Source of the DNA: Microglena sp. YARC
Lineage: Eukaryota; Chlorophyta; Chlorophyceae; Chlamydomonadales; Chlamydomonadaceae
Direction: 5' to 3'
Assembly (NCBI GenBank): GCA_022414725.1
Contig: CM039462.1
Location: 124,067,786-124,131,785, forward strand
Length of the DNA stretch: 64,000 nucleotides
Part shown: in pieces, positions 52,860-64,000 of the stretch
Numbering within the stretch: position 1 is the first letter of the stretch
Layout of the letters: each line of letters starts with the position of its first letter
The notes under the pieces: generated by a model
Told to the model about the DNA's origin: nothing
The model's input: only the letters and a program-made list of their open reading frames with translations
The model's database searches: none
Program-made: the position numbers and the translations under genes

Positions 52860-54540
52860 GTGGTATGATGATGAAATGTTTCAAGCAGACGCCTGCTCGA
52901 GAAAACGATTGGTAAAAAATCGATGTCTATTTATATATTACTATATAATTTTTGTTTCACTTGTTTCATCAAAAAGAAAAGTATCTATAGGAGAAGAAAA
53001 TAAGAATAGTTTTGGTTTGGGTGAAACAAGTGAAACAAAACAAAAACAAAACAGATTGGAATGTGATTCGATGACGGTGGACGTCGTCTAGAGGTGTTGG
53101 TGTCTCCTTGGTGGATTGGATGTGACGGCCTCGTCCATCAGACATACCATAACAGAACATGGAGATTCACTCAACACAATAATGGACAGACAGGTAGGTG
53201 CAGACACTTTTTATTGACAACTCTGTGGTTTTTTATGAAGGGAGTGGAATCACAATGCTAATTGACTCAATAGAAAACGGTGTATGATGATGAAATGTTT
53301 CAAGCAGACGCCTGCTCGAGAAAAACGATTGGTAAAAATCGATGTCTATTTATATATTACTATATAATTTTTGTTTCACTTGTTTCATCAAAAAGAAAAG
53401 TATCTATAGGAGAAGAAAATAAGAATAGTTTTGGTTTGGGTGAAACAAGTGAAACAAAACAAAAAACAAAACAGATTGGATGTGATTCGATGACGGTGGA
53501 CGTCGTCTAGAGGTGTTGGTGTCTCCTTGGTGGATTGGATGTGACGGCCTCGTCCATCAGACATACCATAACAGAACATGGAGATTCACTCAACACAATA
53601 ATGGACAGACAGGTAGGTGCAGACACTTTTTATTGACAACTCTGTGGTTTTTTATGAAGGGAGTGGAATCACAATGCTAATTGACTCAATAGAAAACGGT
53701 GGTATATGATGAAATGTTTCAAGCAGACGCCTGCTCGAGAAAACGATTGGTAAAAATCGATGTCTATTTATATATTACTATATAATTTTGTTTCACTTGT
53801 TTCATCAAAAAGAAAAGTATCTATAGGAGAAGAAAATAAGAATAGTTTTGGTTTGGGTGAAACAAGTGAAACAAAACAAAAACAAAACAGATTGGATGTG
53901 ATTCGATGACGGTGGACGTCGTCTAGAGGTGTTGGTGTCTCCTTGGTGGATTGGATGTGACGGCCTCGTCCATCAGACATACCATAACAGAACATGGAGA
54001 TTCACTCAACACAATAATGGACAGACAGGTAGGTGCAGACACTTTTTATTGACAACTCTGTGGTTTTTTATGAAGGGAGTGGAATCACAATGCTAATTGA
54101 CTCAATAGAAAACGGTGGTATGATGATGAAATGTTTCAAGCAGACGCCTGCTCGAGAAAAACGATTGGTAAAAATCGATGTCTATTTATATATTACTATA
54201 TAATTTTTGTTTCACTTGTTTCATCAAAAAGAAAAGTATCTATAGGAGAAGAAAATAAGAATAGTTTTGGTTTGGGTGAAACAAGTGAAACAAAACAAAA
54301 ACAAAACAGATTGGATGTGATTCGATGACGGTGGACGTCGTCTAGAGGTGTTGGTGTCTCCCTTGGTGGATTGGATGTGACGGCCTCGTCCATCAGACAT
54401 ACCATAACAGAACATGGAGATTCACTCAACACCAATAATGGACAGACAGGTAGGTGCAGACACTTTTTATTGACAACTCTGTGGTTTTTTATGAAGGGAG
54501 TGGAATCACAATGCTAATTGACTCAATAGAAAACGGTGGT

Positions 54541-54934
54541 TGTCAGCATGAATTGCGGTGCTCTCAAGCGTTTTATGACTTGGTGACTACTTATGTACTC
54601 CCTTAGAACTATCGGCCCTGATAGCTTCCCATAGTGATAGCTTCCCGTAGAACTGAGTCATCCTTTAGTGACTCAGTGTCAGCTTCCTATTGACTGCCTG
54701 TCTCTCTGTGTCTTATCGGTCTCTCCCTGACATCTCCTGTGTTAAACGGTGTCAGGGTGACAAGATCCGGGCTTAGGGTCTATTCAGGTTACAGGCATCC
54801 ACTTCGCCCACCGCTGGTGTCCTTTAGTGTACGTCCTTGCTTGTAACGTTATTCTCGTCTCTGTGTATAGATTGGCGCGTCTGTCTCCGCTGCATACATC
54901 TCTGTCCACTCTTAGAAGTGCTTAATAGCTGATA
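54541..54934 (+). repeat. Copia-A-related solo LTR in satellite, copy 3
   Basis: 394 bp, same insertion point and flanks. Confidence 0.9.
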
Positions 54935-57032
54935 GTGGTATGATGATGAAATGTTTCAAGCAGACGCCTGCTCGAGAAAACGATTGGTAAAAAATCGATG
55001 TCTATTTATATATTACTATATAATTTTGTTTCACTTGTTTCATCAAAAAGAAAAGTATCTATAGGAGAAGAAAATAAGAATAGTTTTGGTTTGGGTGAAA
55101 CAAGTGAAACAAAACAAAAAACAAAACAGATTGGATGTGATTCGATGACGGTGGACGTCGTCTAGAGGTGTTGGTGTCTCCTTGGTGGATTGGATGTGAC
55201 GGCCTCGTCCATCAGACATACCATAACAGAACATGGAGATTCACTCAACACAATAATGGACAGACAGGTAGGTGCAGACACTTTTTATTGACAACTCTGT
55301 GGTTTTTTATGAAGGGAGTGGAATCACAATGCTAATTGACTCAATAGAAAACGGTGGTATGATGATGAAATGTTTCAAGCAGACGCCTGCTCGAGAAAAA
55401 CGATTGGTAAAAATCGATGTCTATTTATATATTACTATATAATTTTGTTTCACTTGTTTCATCAAAAAGAAAAGTATCTATAGGAGAAGAAAATAAGAAT
55501 AGTTTTGGTTTGGGTGAAACAAGTGAAACAAAACAAAAACAAAACAGATTGGATGTGATTCGATGACGGTGGACGTCGTCTAGAGGTGTTGGTGTCTCCT
55601 TGGTGGATTGGATGTGACGGCCTCGTCCATCAGACATACCATAACAGAACATGGAGATTCACTCAACACAATAATGGACAGACAGGTAGGTGCAGACACT
55701 TTTTATTGACAACTCTGTGGTTTTTTATGAAGGGAGTGGAATCACAATGCTAATTGACTCAATAGAAAACGGTGGTATGATGATGAAATGTTTCAAGCAG
55801 ACGCCTGCTCGAGAAAAACGATTGGTAAAAATCGATGTCTATTTATATATTACTATATAATTTTTGTTTCACTTGTTTCATCAAAAAAGAAAAGTATCTA
55901 TAGGACAAGAAAATAAGAATAGTTTTGGTTTGGGTGAAACAAGTGAAACAAAACAAAAACAAAACAGATTGGATGTGATTCGATGACGGTGGACGTCGTC
56001 TAGAGGTGTTGGTGTCTCCTTGGTGGATTGGATGTGACGGCCTCGTCCATCAGACATACCATAACAGAACATGGAGATTCACTCAACACAATAATGGACA
56101 GACAGGTAGGTGCAGACACTTTTTATTGACAACTCTGTGGTTTTTTATGAAGGGAGTGGAATCACAATGCTAATTGACTCAATAGAAAACGGTGGTATAT
56201 GATGAAATGTTTCAAGCAGACGCCTGCTCGAGAAAACGATTGGTAAAAATCGATGTCTATTTATATATTACTATATAATTTTTGTTTCACTTGTTTCATC
56301 AAAAAGAAAAGTATCTATAGGAGAAGAAAATAAGAATAGTTTTGGTTTGGGTGAAACAAGTGAAACAAAACAAAAACAAAACAGATTGGATGTGATTCGA
56401 TGACGGTGGACGTCGTCTAGAGGTGTTGGTGTCTCCTTGGTGGATTGGATGTGACGGCCTCGTCCATCAGACATACCATAACAGAACATGGAGATTCACT
56501 CAACACAATAATGGACAGACAGGTAGGTGCAGACACTTTTTATTGACAACTCTGTGGTTTTTTATGAAGGGAGTGGAATCACAATGCTAATTGACTCAAT
56601 AGAAAACGGTGGTATGATGATGAAATGTTTCAAGCAGACGCCTGCTCGAGAAAAACGATTGGTAAAAATCGATGTCTATTTATATATTACTATATAATTT
56701 TTGTTTCACTTGTTTCATCAAAAAGAAAAGTATCTATAGGAGAAGAAAATAAGAATAGTTTTGGTTTGGGTGAAACAAGTGAAACAAAACAAAAACAAAA
56801 CAGATTGGATGTGATTCGATGACGGTGGACGTCGTCTAGAGGTGTTGGTGTCTCCTTGGTGGATTGGATGTGACGGCCTCGTCCATCAGACATACCATAA
56901 CAGAACATGGAGATTCACTCAACACAATAATGGACAGACAGGTAGGTGCAGACACTTTTTATTGACAACTCTGTGGTTTTTTATGAAGGGAGTGGAATCA
57001 CAATGCTAATTGACTCAATAGAAAACGGTGGT

Positions 57033-57426
57033 TGTCAGCATGAATTGCGGTGCTCTCAAGCGTTTTATGACTTGGTGACTACTTATGTACTCCCTTAGAA
57101 CTATCGGCCCTGATAGCTTCCCATAGTGATAGCTTCCCGTAGAACTGAGTCATCCTTTAGTGACTCAGTGTCAGCTTCCTATTGACTGCCTGTCTCTCTG
57201 TGTCTTATCGGTCTCTCCCTGACATCTCCTGTGTTAAACGGTGTCAGGGTGACAAGATCCGGGCTTAGGGTCTATTCAGGTTACAGGCATCCACTTCGCC
57301 CACCGCTGGTGTCCTTTAGTGTACGTCCTTGCTTGTAACGTTATTCTCGTCTCTGTGTATAGATTGGCGCGTCTGTCTCCGCTGCATACATCTCTGTCCA
57401 CTCTTAGAAGTGCTTAATAGCTGATA
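57033..57426 (+). repeat. Copia-A-related solo LTR in satellite, copy 4
   Basis: 394 bp, same insertion point; the following satellite reads GTGGTAGGATGATG, one base changed from the usual GTGGTATGATGATG. Confidence 0.9.
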
Positions 57427-59105
57427 GTGGTAGGATGATGAAATGTTTCAAGCAGACGCCTGCTCGAGAAAACGATTGGTAAAAAATCGATGTCTATTTA
57501 TATATTACTATATAATTTTTGTTTCACTTGTTTCATCAAAAAGAAAAGTATCTATAGGAGAAGAAAATAAGAATAGTTTTGGTTTGGGTGAAACAAGTGA
57601 AACAAAACAAAAACAAAACAGATTGGATGTGATTCGATGACGGTGGACGTCGTCTAGAGGTGTTGGTGTCTCCTTGGTGGATTGGATGTGACGGCCTCGT
57701 CCATCAGACATACCATAACAGAACATGGAGATTCACTCAACACAATAATGGACAGACAGGTAGGTGCAGACACTTTTTATTGACAACTCTGTGGTTTTTT
57801 ATGAAGGGAGTGGAATCACAATGCTAATTGACTCAATAGAAAACGGTGGTATGATGATGAAATGTTTCAAGCAGACGCCTGCTCGAGAAAAACGATTGGT
57901 AAAAATCGATGTCTATTTATATATTACTATATAATTTTTGTTTCACTTGTTTCATCAAAAAGAAAAGTATCTATAGGAGAAGAAAATAAGAATAGTTTTG
58001 GTTTGGGTGAAACAAGTGAAACAAAACAAAAACAAAACAGATTGGATGTGATTCGATGACGGTGGACGTCGTCTAGAGGTGTTGGTGTCTCCTTGGTGGA
58101 TTGGATGTGACGCCTCGTCCATCAGACATACCATAACAGAACATGGAGATTCACTCAACACAATAATGGACAGACAGGTAGGTGCAGACACTTTTTATTG
58201 ACAACTCTGTGGTTTTTTATGAAGGGAGTGGAATCACAATGCTAATTGACTCAATAGAAAACGGTGGTATGATGATGAAATGTTTCAAGCAGACGCCTGC
58301 TCGAGAAAAACGATTGGTAAAAATCGATGTCTATTTATATATTACTATATAATTTTTGTTTCACTTGTTTCATCAAAAAGAAAAGTATCTATAGGAGAAG
58401 AAAATAAGAATAGTTTTGGTTTGGGTGAAACAAGTGAAACAAAACAAAAACAAAACAGATTGGATGTGATTCGATGACGGTGGACGTCGTCTAGAGGTGT
58501 TGGTGTCTCCTTGGTGGATTGGATGTGACGGCCTCGTCCATCAGACATACCATAACAGAACATGGAGATTCACTCAACACAATAATGGACAGACAGGTAG
58601 GTGCAGACACTTTTTATTGACAACTCTGTGGTTTTTTATGAAGGGAGTGGAATCACAATGCTAATTGACTCAATAGAAAACGGTGGTATATGATGAAATG
58701 TTTCAAGCAGACGCCTGCTCGAGAAAACGATTGGTAAAAATCGATGTCTATTTATATATTACTATATAATTTTTGTTTCACTTGTTTCATCAAAAAGAAA
58801 AGTATCTATAGGAGAAGAAAATAAGAATAGTTTTGGTTTGGGTGAAACAAGTGAAACAAAACAAAAACAAAAACAGATTGGATGTGATTCGATGACGGTG
58901 GACGTCGTCTAGAGGTGTTGGTGTCTCCTTGGTGGATTGGATGTGACGGCCTCGTCCATCAGACATACCATAACAGAACATGGAGATTCACTCAACACAA
59001 TAATGGACAGACAGGTAGGTGCAGACACTTTTTATTGACAACTCTGTGGTTTTTTATGAAGGGAGTGGAATCACAATGCTAATTGACTCAATAGAAAACG
59101 GTGGT

Positions 59106-59500
59106 TGTCAGCATGAATTGCGTGCTCTCAAGCGTTTTATGACTTGGTGACTACTTATGTACTTCCCTTAGAACTATCGGCCCTGATAGCTTCCCATAGT
59201 GATAGCTTCCCGTAGAACTGAGTCATCCTTTAGTGACTCAGTGTCAGCTTCCTATTGACTGCCTGTCTCTCTGTGTCTTATCGGTCTCTCCCTGACATCT
59301 CCTGTGTTTAAACGGTGTCAGGGTGACAAGATCCGGGCTTAGGGTCTATTCAGGTTACAGGCATCCACTTCGCCCACCGCTGGTGTCCTTTAGTGTACGT
59401 CCTTGCTTGTAACGTTATTCTCGTCTCTGTGTATAGATTGGCGCGTCTGTCTCCGCTGCATACATCTCTGTCCACTCTTAGAAGTGCTTAATAGCTGATA
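59106..59500 (+). repeat. Copia-A-related solo LTR in satellite, copy 5
   Basis: 395 bp, same insertion point and flanks; a few single-base differences (for example GTACTTCCC, GTGTTTAAACG). Confidence 0.9.
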
Positions 59501-60344
59501 GTGGTATGATGATGAAATGTTTCAAGCAGACGCCTGCTCGAGAAAACGATTGGTAAAAAATCGATGTCTATTTATATATTACTATATAATTTTTGTTTCA
59601 CTTGTTTCATCAAAAAGAAAAGTATCTATAGGAGAAGAAAATAAGAATAGTTTTGGTTTGGGTGAAACAAGTGAAACAAAACAAAAACAAAACAGATTGG
59701 ATGTGATTCGATGACGGTGGACGTCGTCTAGAGGTGTTGGTGTCTCCTTGGTGGATTGGATGTGACGGCCTCGTCCATCAGACATACCATAACAGAACAT
59801 GGAGATTCACTCAACACAATAATGGACAGACAGGTAGGTGCAGACACTTTTTATTGACAACTCTGTGGTTTTTTATGAAGGGAGTGGAATCACAATGCTA
59901 ATTGACTCAATAGAAAACGGTGGTATGATGATGAAATGTTTCAAGCAGACGCCTGCTCGAGAAAAACGATTGGTAAAAATCGATGTCTATTTATATATTA
60001 CTATATAATTTTTGTTTCACTTGTTTCATCAAAAAGAAAAGTATCTATAGGAGAAGAAAATAAGAATAGTTTTGGTTTGGGTGAAACAAGTGAAACAAAA
60101 CAAAAAACAAAACAGATTGGATGTGATTCGATGACGGTGGACGTCGTCTAGAGGTGTTGGTGTCTCCTTGGTGGATTGGATGTGACGGCCTCGTCCATCA
60201 GACATACCATAACAGAACATGGAGATTCACTCAACACAATAATGGACAGACAGGTAGGTGCAGACACTTTTTATTGACAACTCTGTGGTTTTTTATGAAG
60301 GGAGTGGAATCACAATGCTAATTGACTCAATAGAAAACGGTGGT

Positions 60345-60738
60345 TGTCAGCATGAATTGCGGTGCTCTCAAGCGTTTTATGACTTGGTGACTACTTATGT
60401 ACTCCCTTAGAACTATCGGCCCTGATAGCTTCCCATAGTGATAGCTTCCCGTAGAACTGAGTCATCCTTTAGTGACTCAGTGTCAGCTTCCTATTGACTG
60501 CCTGTCTCTCTGTGTCTTATCGGTCTCTCCCTGACATCTCCTGTGTTAAACGGTGTCAGGGTGACAAGATCCGGGCTTAGGGTCTATTCAGGTTACAGGC
60601 ATCCACTTCGCCCACCGCTGGTGTCCTTTAGTGTACGTCCTTGCTTGTAACGTTATTCTCGTCTCTGTGTATAGATTGGCGCGTCTGTCTCCGCTGCATA
60701 CATCTCTGTCCACTCTTAGAAGTGCTTAATAGCTGATA
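60345..60738 (+). repeat. Copia-A-related solo LTR in satellite, copy 6
   Basis: 394 bp, same insertion point and flanks. Confidence 0.9.
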
Positions 60739-61838
60739 GTGGTATGATGATGAAATGTTTCAAGCAGACGCCTGCTCGAGAAAACGATTGGTAAAAAATC
60801 GATGTCTATTTATATATTACTATATAATTTTTGTTTCACTTGTTTCATCAAAAAAAAAGTATCTATAGGAGAAGAAAATAAGAATAGTTTTGGTTTGGGT
60901 GAAACAAGTGAAACAAAACAAAAACAAAACAGATTGGATGTGATTCGATGACGGTGGACGTCGTCTAGAGGTGTTGGTGTCTCCTTGGTGGATTGGATGT
61001 GACGGCCTCGTCCATCAGACATACCATAACAGAACATGGAGATTCACTCAACACAATAATGGACAGACAGGTAGGTGCAGACACTTTTTATTGACAACTC
61101 TGTGGTTTTTTATGAAGGGAGTGGAATCACAATGCTAATTGACTCAATAGAAAACGGTGGTATGATGATGAAATGTTTCAAGCAGACGCCTGCTCGAGAA
61201 AAAACGATTGGTAAAAATCGATGTCTATTTATATATTACTATATAATTTTTGTTTCACTTGTTTCATCAAAAAGAAAAGTATCTATAGGAGAAGAAAATA
61301 AGAATAGTTTTGGTTTGGGTGAAACAAGTGAAACAAAAACAAAAACAAAACAGATTGGATGTGATTCGATGACGGTGGACGTCGTCTAGAGGTGTTGGTG
61401 TCTCCTTGGTGGATTGGATGTGACGGCCTCGTCCATCAGACATACCATAACAGAACATGGAGATTCACTCAACACAATAATGGACAGACAGGTAGGTGCA
61501 GACACTTTTTTATTGACAACTCTGTGGTTTTATGAAGGGAGTGGAATCACAATGCTAATTAACTCAATAGAAAACGGTGGTATATGATGAAATGTTTCAA
61601 GCAGACGCCTGCTCGAGAAAACGATTGGTAAAAATCGATGTCTATTTATATATTACTATATAATTTTTGTTTCACTTGTTTCATCAAAAAGAAAAGTATC
61701 TATAGGAGAAGAAAATAAGAATAGTTTTGGTTTGGGTGAAACAAGTGAAACAAAACAAAAACAAAACAGATTGGATGTGATTCGATGACGGTGGACGTCG
61801 TCTAGAGGTGTGGTGTCTCCTTGGTGGATTGGATGTGA

Positions 61839-61950
61839 CGCACGTTAAATCGAAATAACATTCGTCATCGGAGGGTGCTTAAAGGACTACCTGTATGAAT
61901 GCATACATCAACACAACTAAAATCAACACAACTAAAATCAACACAACGAC
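61839..61950 (+). promoter_or_regulatory. Leader of the primase-helicase gene with three 15-bp repeats
   Basis: Between the satellite end and the ATG at 61951. Contains three tandem copies of ATCAACACAACTAAA (about 61906-61949, the last imperfect) and TGTATGAATGCATACA, a short inverted repeat. Promoter role is inferred from position. Confidence 0.4.
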
Positions 61951-62463
61951 ATGTCATCCTACGAAGAGTTGCAGAAGCTCAGCGCGTGGCTGAAGAGATT
62001 TGATGTGAGTGTGGGAAGAACAGTATTGATGCCCATGACTGATTTGAAGGCGCCTAAACACAAGCATTTAGGAAAAGCGAAGTGGGGATGGGCCGAAGCG
62101 GACGCGTACGCGAACAACAACCCAACACACAAGGCATGGGGAATGTTGTTGGATGGATTGGTTGTGATCGACGCGGACGACGCAGAGACAGTGCAATGGT
62201 TGGAGAGGATGGAAGATGAAGATGGTGAGGTGGGTGAGGCCATGCAGAGGTGCGCCATCCAAGAGACTAGGAAGGGACGCCACTACATGTTCTTGCGCCC
62301 GACATGGGCAGACGAGGAGGGGTACTTTGACGGTGCACGACAAGTCGATGATGCAAGGAAGGTTGATATGAAGAGCCTATGCCGGACAGGGACCAGGGGG
62401 CTGCTGTCTGTTGCGCCCACTGAGGGAAGGTATGGAAGGAGGGAAGGGCTCCGTGGGAGCTAG
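61951..62463 (+). pseudogene. D5-type primase-helicase, N-terminal primase-polymerase part
   Basis: Starts MSSYEELQKLSAWLKRF. Archaeo-eukaryotic primase (Prim-Pol) features: LLDGLVVIDADD near 62145-62185, with the catalytic D-x-D, and RKGRHYMFLRP near 62265-62300, with the conserved His. The frame ends at TAG 62461-62463 after a shift around 62430-62450; sequence in the +2 frame just beyond resumes as APWELESIPYIPKALMERV. It would synthesise primers for replication of a virus or other replicon. The ATG follows a short leader. Shifts may be real decay or G-run sequencing errors. Confidence 0.8.
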
Positions 62464-62969
62464 AGTCGATACCGTACATTCCAAAGGCGTTGATGGAGAG
62501 GGTGGCGAAGAAGAAGAATAAAAGGACGAGTAAGAGGAAGGGAGCGGCGGGATACTCAACAACGGAGGTGGAGCAGGGGATAATGATGCCGACAAGCTTC
62601 ATGGAGAGCACGCATGTAGAGAAGCTGCTACTGCTCCTAGGAAAAAGCAGGTGGGATTCCAGAGACACATGGCGAGGAGTGGCGACGGCATTGAAGAACG
62701 AGTACGGCGAGGCGTACAAGGCGTTATGGAAACAAATGTCCAAGTTGTCCCCAAGATACGATGAGGACGACGCAGAGAAACTATGGGAGACGGTGGGAAG
62801 GCCCGACTATGATGGGCCGAAGATGACAATGAAGTCGGTGGCCAAGTGGGCCGGCGAGGACGACCCGCGCGGGTACGCTATGTACAGAGCATCTTCGATT
62901 CCAAAAATAGTAAGGGACATGTGGGACAAGGGAGACAGAGGATTGGGGAGATTATGCACTATCTTATGA
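62464..62969 (+). pseudogene. D5-type primase-helicase, PriCT-2 segment
   Basis: Second frame of the same gene, open to 62969. LLLLLGKSRWDSRDTWRGVA, ALKNEYGEAYKALWKQMS, LSPRYDEDDAEKLWETVG and MTMKSVAKWAGEDDP match the primase C-terminal 2 (PriCT-2) pattern, where Trp and G-x-ALK are followed by W-x-x-x-S and D. It links the primase with the helicase. A second frame change occurs around 62940-62950 in a G-rich run. Confidence 0.75.
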
Positions 62970-64000
62970 AAGGGACGTTGAAGAAGACAGGGAAGAGATG
63001 CAGCGACTACTACATATTCGATGAGGACACGTGCAGGTGGGTCAGTGTGGAGGATGGGTGGGTCAAGACCGTGGCGAGCAAGGTCTTAGAAGGGATGCTC
63101 AGGGACGTCGATTTATGGATATCGTCACAGGCCGCACAGTTGTGCATCGGAGTGGTGGTGGGAAAAGAAGAAGAATCCAGGAGTAAAGAAGATCTGGATG
63201 CGAAGAAAAAAGAAGTTGCAAGGCTGATCCGGTACATACAGTCTTCACGTGGAGTGAAGAACACAATGGACTTTGCAGGGCCACTTCTCATTGACGAGAC
63301 GTTCGAGCAACGACTGGACGGAAATAGGCACTTGATAGGGGTCAAGGGGGGGAGCGTCGTGGACCTAAGGACAGGTCAGAAGAGACAGAGGGTGGCAGAG
63401 GACATGGTTCACAACGAACTGGATGTGGAGTACGAGAATGACAACAACAACCATGCGATAACCAATGCCGCACGCGCAGAGTGGATGCACAGGATCGTAG
63501 AGAAGATCATGGGCGGGGACGAGGACATGGCATCTTTCCTTCAACGTCTTCTTGGGTACGGAATCACAGGCGAAGTGAGAGAAGAAATCTTTCCTGTATG
63601 GACAGGAAGCGGGAGGAACGGAAAGGGGCTGTTGACGCAGGCGCTGCAACAGCTGCTAGGGGAATACTACAAGGAGATGAACTGTGCGGTCATAAGTGAC
63701 TCAAGGGTGTGCAGCAACATCGACGCAGAGCGGGCAAAGCTGATAGGAGCGAGAATCGCGGTCTCTAACGAGCTCAAGCCTGGTGAGAAGCTGAAGACCA
63801 ACGAAGTCCAACTGCTGACAGGAGGAGACGGTTTCCCGGTCAAGGCGATTTACAAGAACCCGGTGACGGTCATGCCAAAACATCTCGCAATTTTAGTAAC
63901 AAATCACATGCCAGAGATGTCCGAGGTAATCGTGGCATTGGTCGAAAGAATTTGTGCCGTTCACTTCCCAGTGACATTCAGGGACCTCATCCCTGGGGAA
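62947..64000 (+). CDS. D5-type superfamily-3 helicase, C-terminal part, runs off the window
   Basis: The third frame is open from 62948 to the end of the window. Domain order: DYYIFDEDTCRWVS and a D5_N segment with LDGNRHLIGVKGGSVVDLRT near 63320-63375, then FLQRLLGYGITGEV, Walker A GSGRNGKGLL near 63607-63640, and a Walker B/sensor region with ARIAVSNELKPGEKL, LLTGGDGFPVKAIYKN and the motif C ILVTNHMPEM near 63890. ERICAVHFPVTFRD follows as expected after motif C. An ATP-dependent hexameric helicase that unwinds DNA for replication. Such primase-D5 helicase proteins are typical of nucleocytoplasmic large DNA viruses, polinton-like viruses, virophages and phages. Confidence 0.85.

Larger units (their letters stand above)
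49905..61838 (+). repeat. 419-bp satellite array, about 23 units
   Basis: Unit starts (ATGTTTCAAGCAGACGCC) lie at about 49991, 50412, 51223, 51642, 52057, 52876, 53295, 53711, 54131, 54950, 55369, 55788, 56207, 56625, 57443, 57862, 58280, 58699, 59517, 59936, 60755, 61170 and 61588. Units are nearly identical apart from one-base length changes and two variants at the unit start (GGTATGATGATG or GGTATATGATG). Each has a 19-bp perfect inverted repeat with a 53-base loop (50065-50083 with 50137-50155 in the first unit). Short frames of 63-79 codons on both strands repeat with the DNA and are unlikely to be genes. The last unit breaks off at GGATGTGACG, 61838. Confidence 0.95.

Noticed and set aside
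49905..61838. Repeated 63-79-codon frames on both strands of the 419-bp satellite (MFQADACSRK and MFCYGMSDGR).
   Set aside because: They recur only because the DNA repeats, overlap each other on opposite strands, vary in length with one-base indels and show no protein-like features.
62267..62829. Minus frames of 72-158 codons over the primase gene.
   Set aside because: Shadows of the primase-helicase; Ser/Pro-rich with no domain.

Overview
The window is eukaryotic nuclear DNA dominated by nested transposable elements, minisatellites and one 12-kb satellite array. Spliceosomal introns, a plant-type thioredoxin with a probable plastid transit peptide, LTR, LINE, tyrosine-recombinase and hAT elements, and an element resembling Kangaroo of Volvox point to a green alga. 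That assignment is inference; no rRNA or organelle marker is present to fix it.

Layout. 1-4219: two truncated copies of a Ty1/copia family ('Copia-A') in inverted orientation. 4220-8460: gene-poor DNA with a degenerate telomere-like C-rich block, a palindromic satellite and two LINE tails. 9201-17616: the only host-type gene, a thioredoxin-like protein with two alternative first exons (9201-9641, 10415-10879), one exon 2 (14651-14753) and one exon 3 (17495-17616); its introns are packed with minisatellites. 17600-20390: further tandem repeats. 20582-34420: a second copia family ('Copia-B') with gag and protease but no visible integrase or reverse transcriptase. Its gag is split by a hAT-type DNA transposon (21770-30900, 8-bp target duplication, 13-bp terminal inverted repeats), which in turn holds a Kangaroo-like retroelement: gag, an intact 737-residue reverse transcriptase/RNase H, and an antisense tyrosine recombinase. 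34500-42050: a LINE interrupted by a third, antisense Copia-A copy (36775-39473). 42290-43345: a second 3' end of Copia-B.

43577-64000 has a different character and is the best candidate for an endogenous virus-like or other autonomous replicon: a 342-bp palindrome, many copies of a hairpin-bearing module, decayed genes, a 145-residue orphan gene, about 23 copies of a 419-bp satellite, and at the right edge a bifunctional primase/superfamily-3 helicase of the D5 type found in large DNA viruses, polinton-like viruses and phages. The primase-helicase is broken by two frameshifts and runs off the window.

The satellite carries the same Copia-A solo LTR six times at the same base with the same 5-bp target duplication, so one insertion was copied by later amplification of the array. 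The window is therefore a stratified record: LTR inside satellite, copia inside LINE, Kangaroo inside hAT inside copia. Only the thioredoxin gene, the 737-residue reverse transcriptase ORF and the 49523-49960 ORF look capable of producing protein as written.
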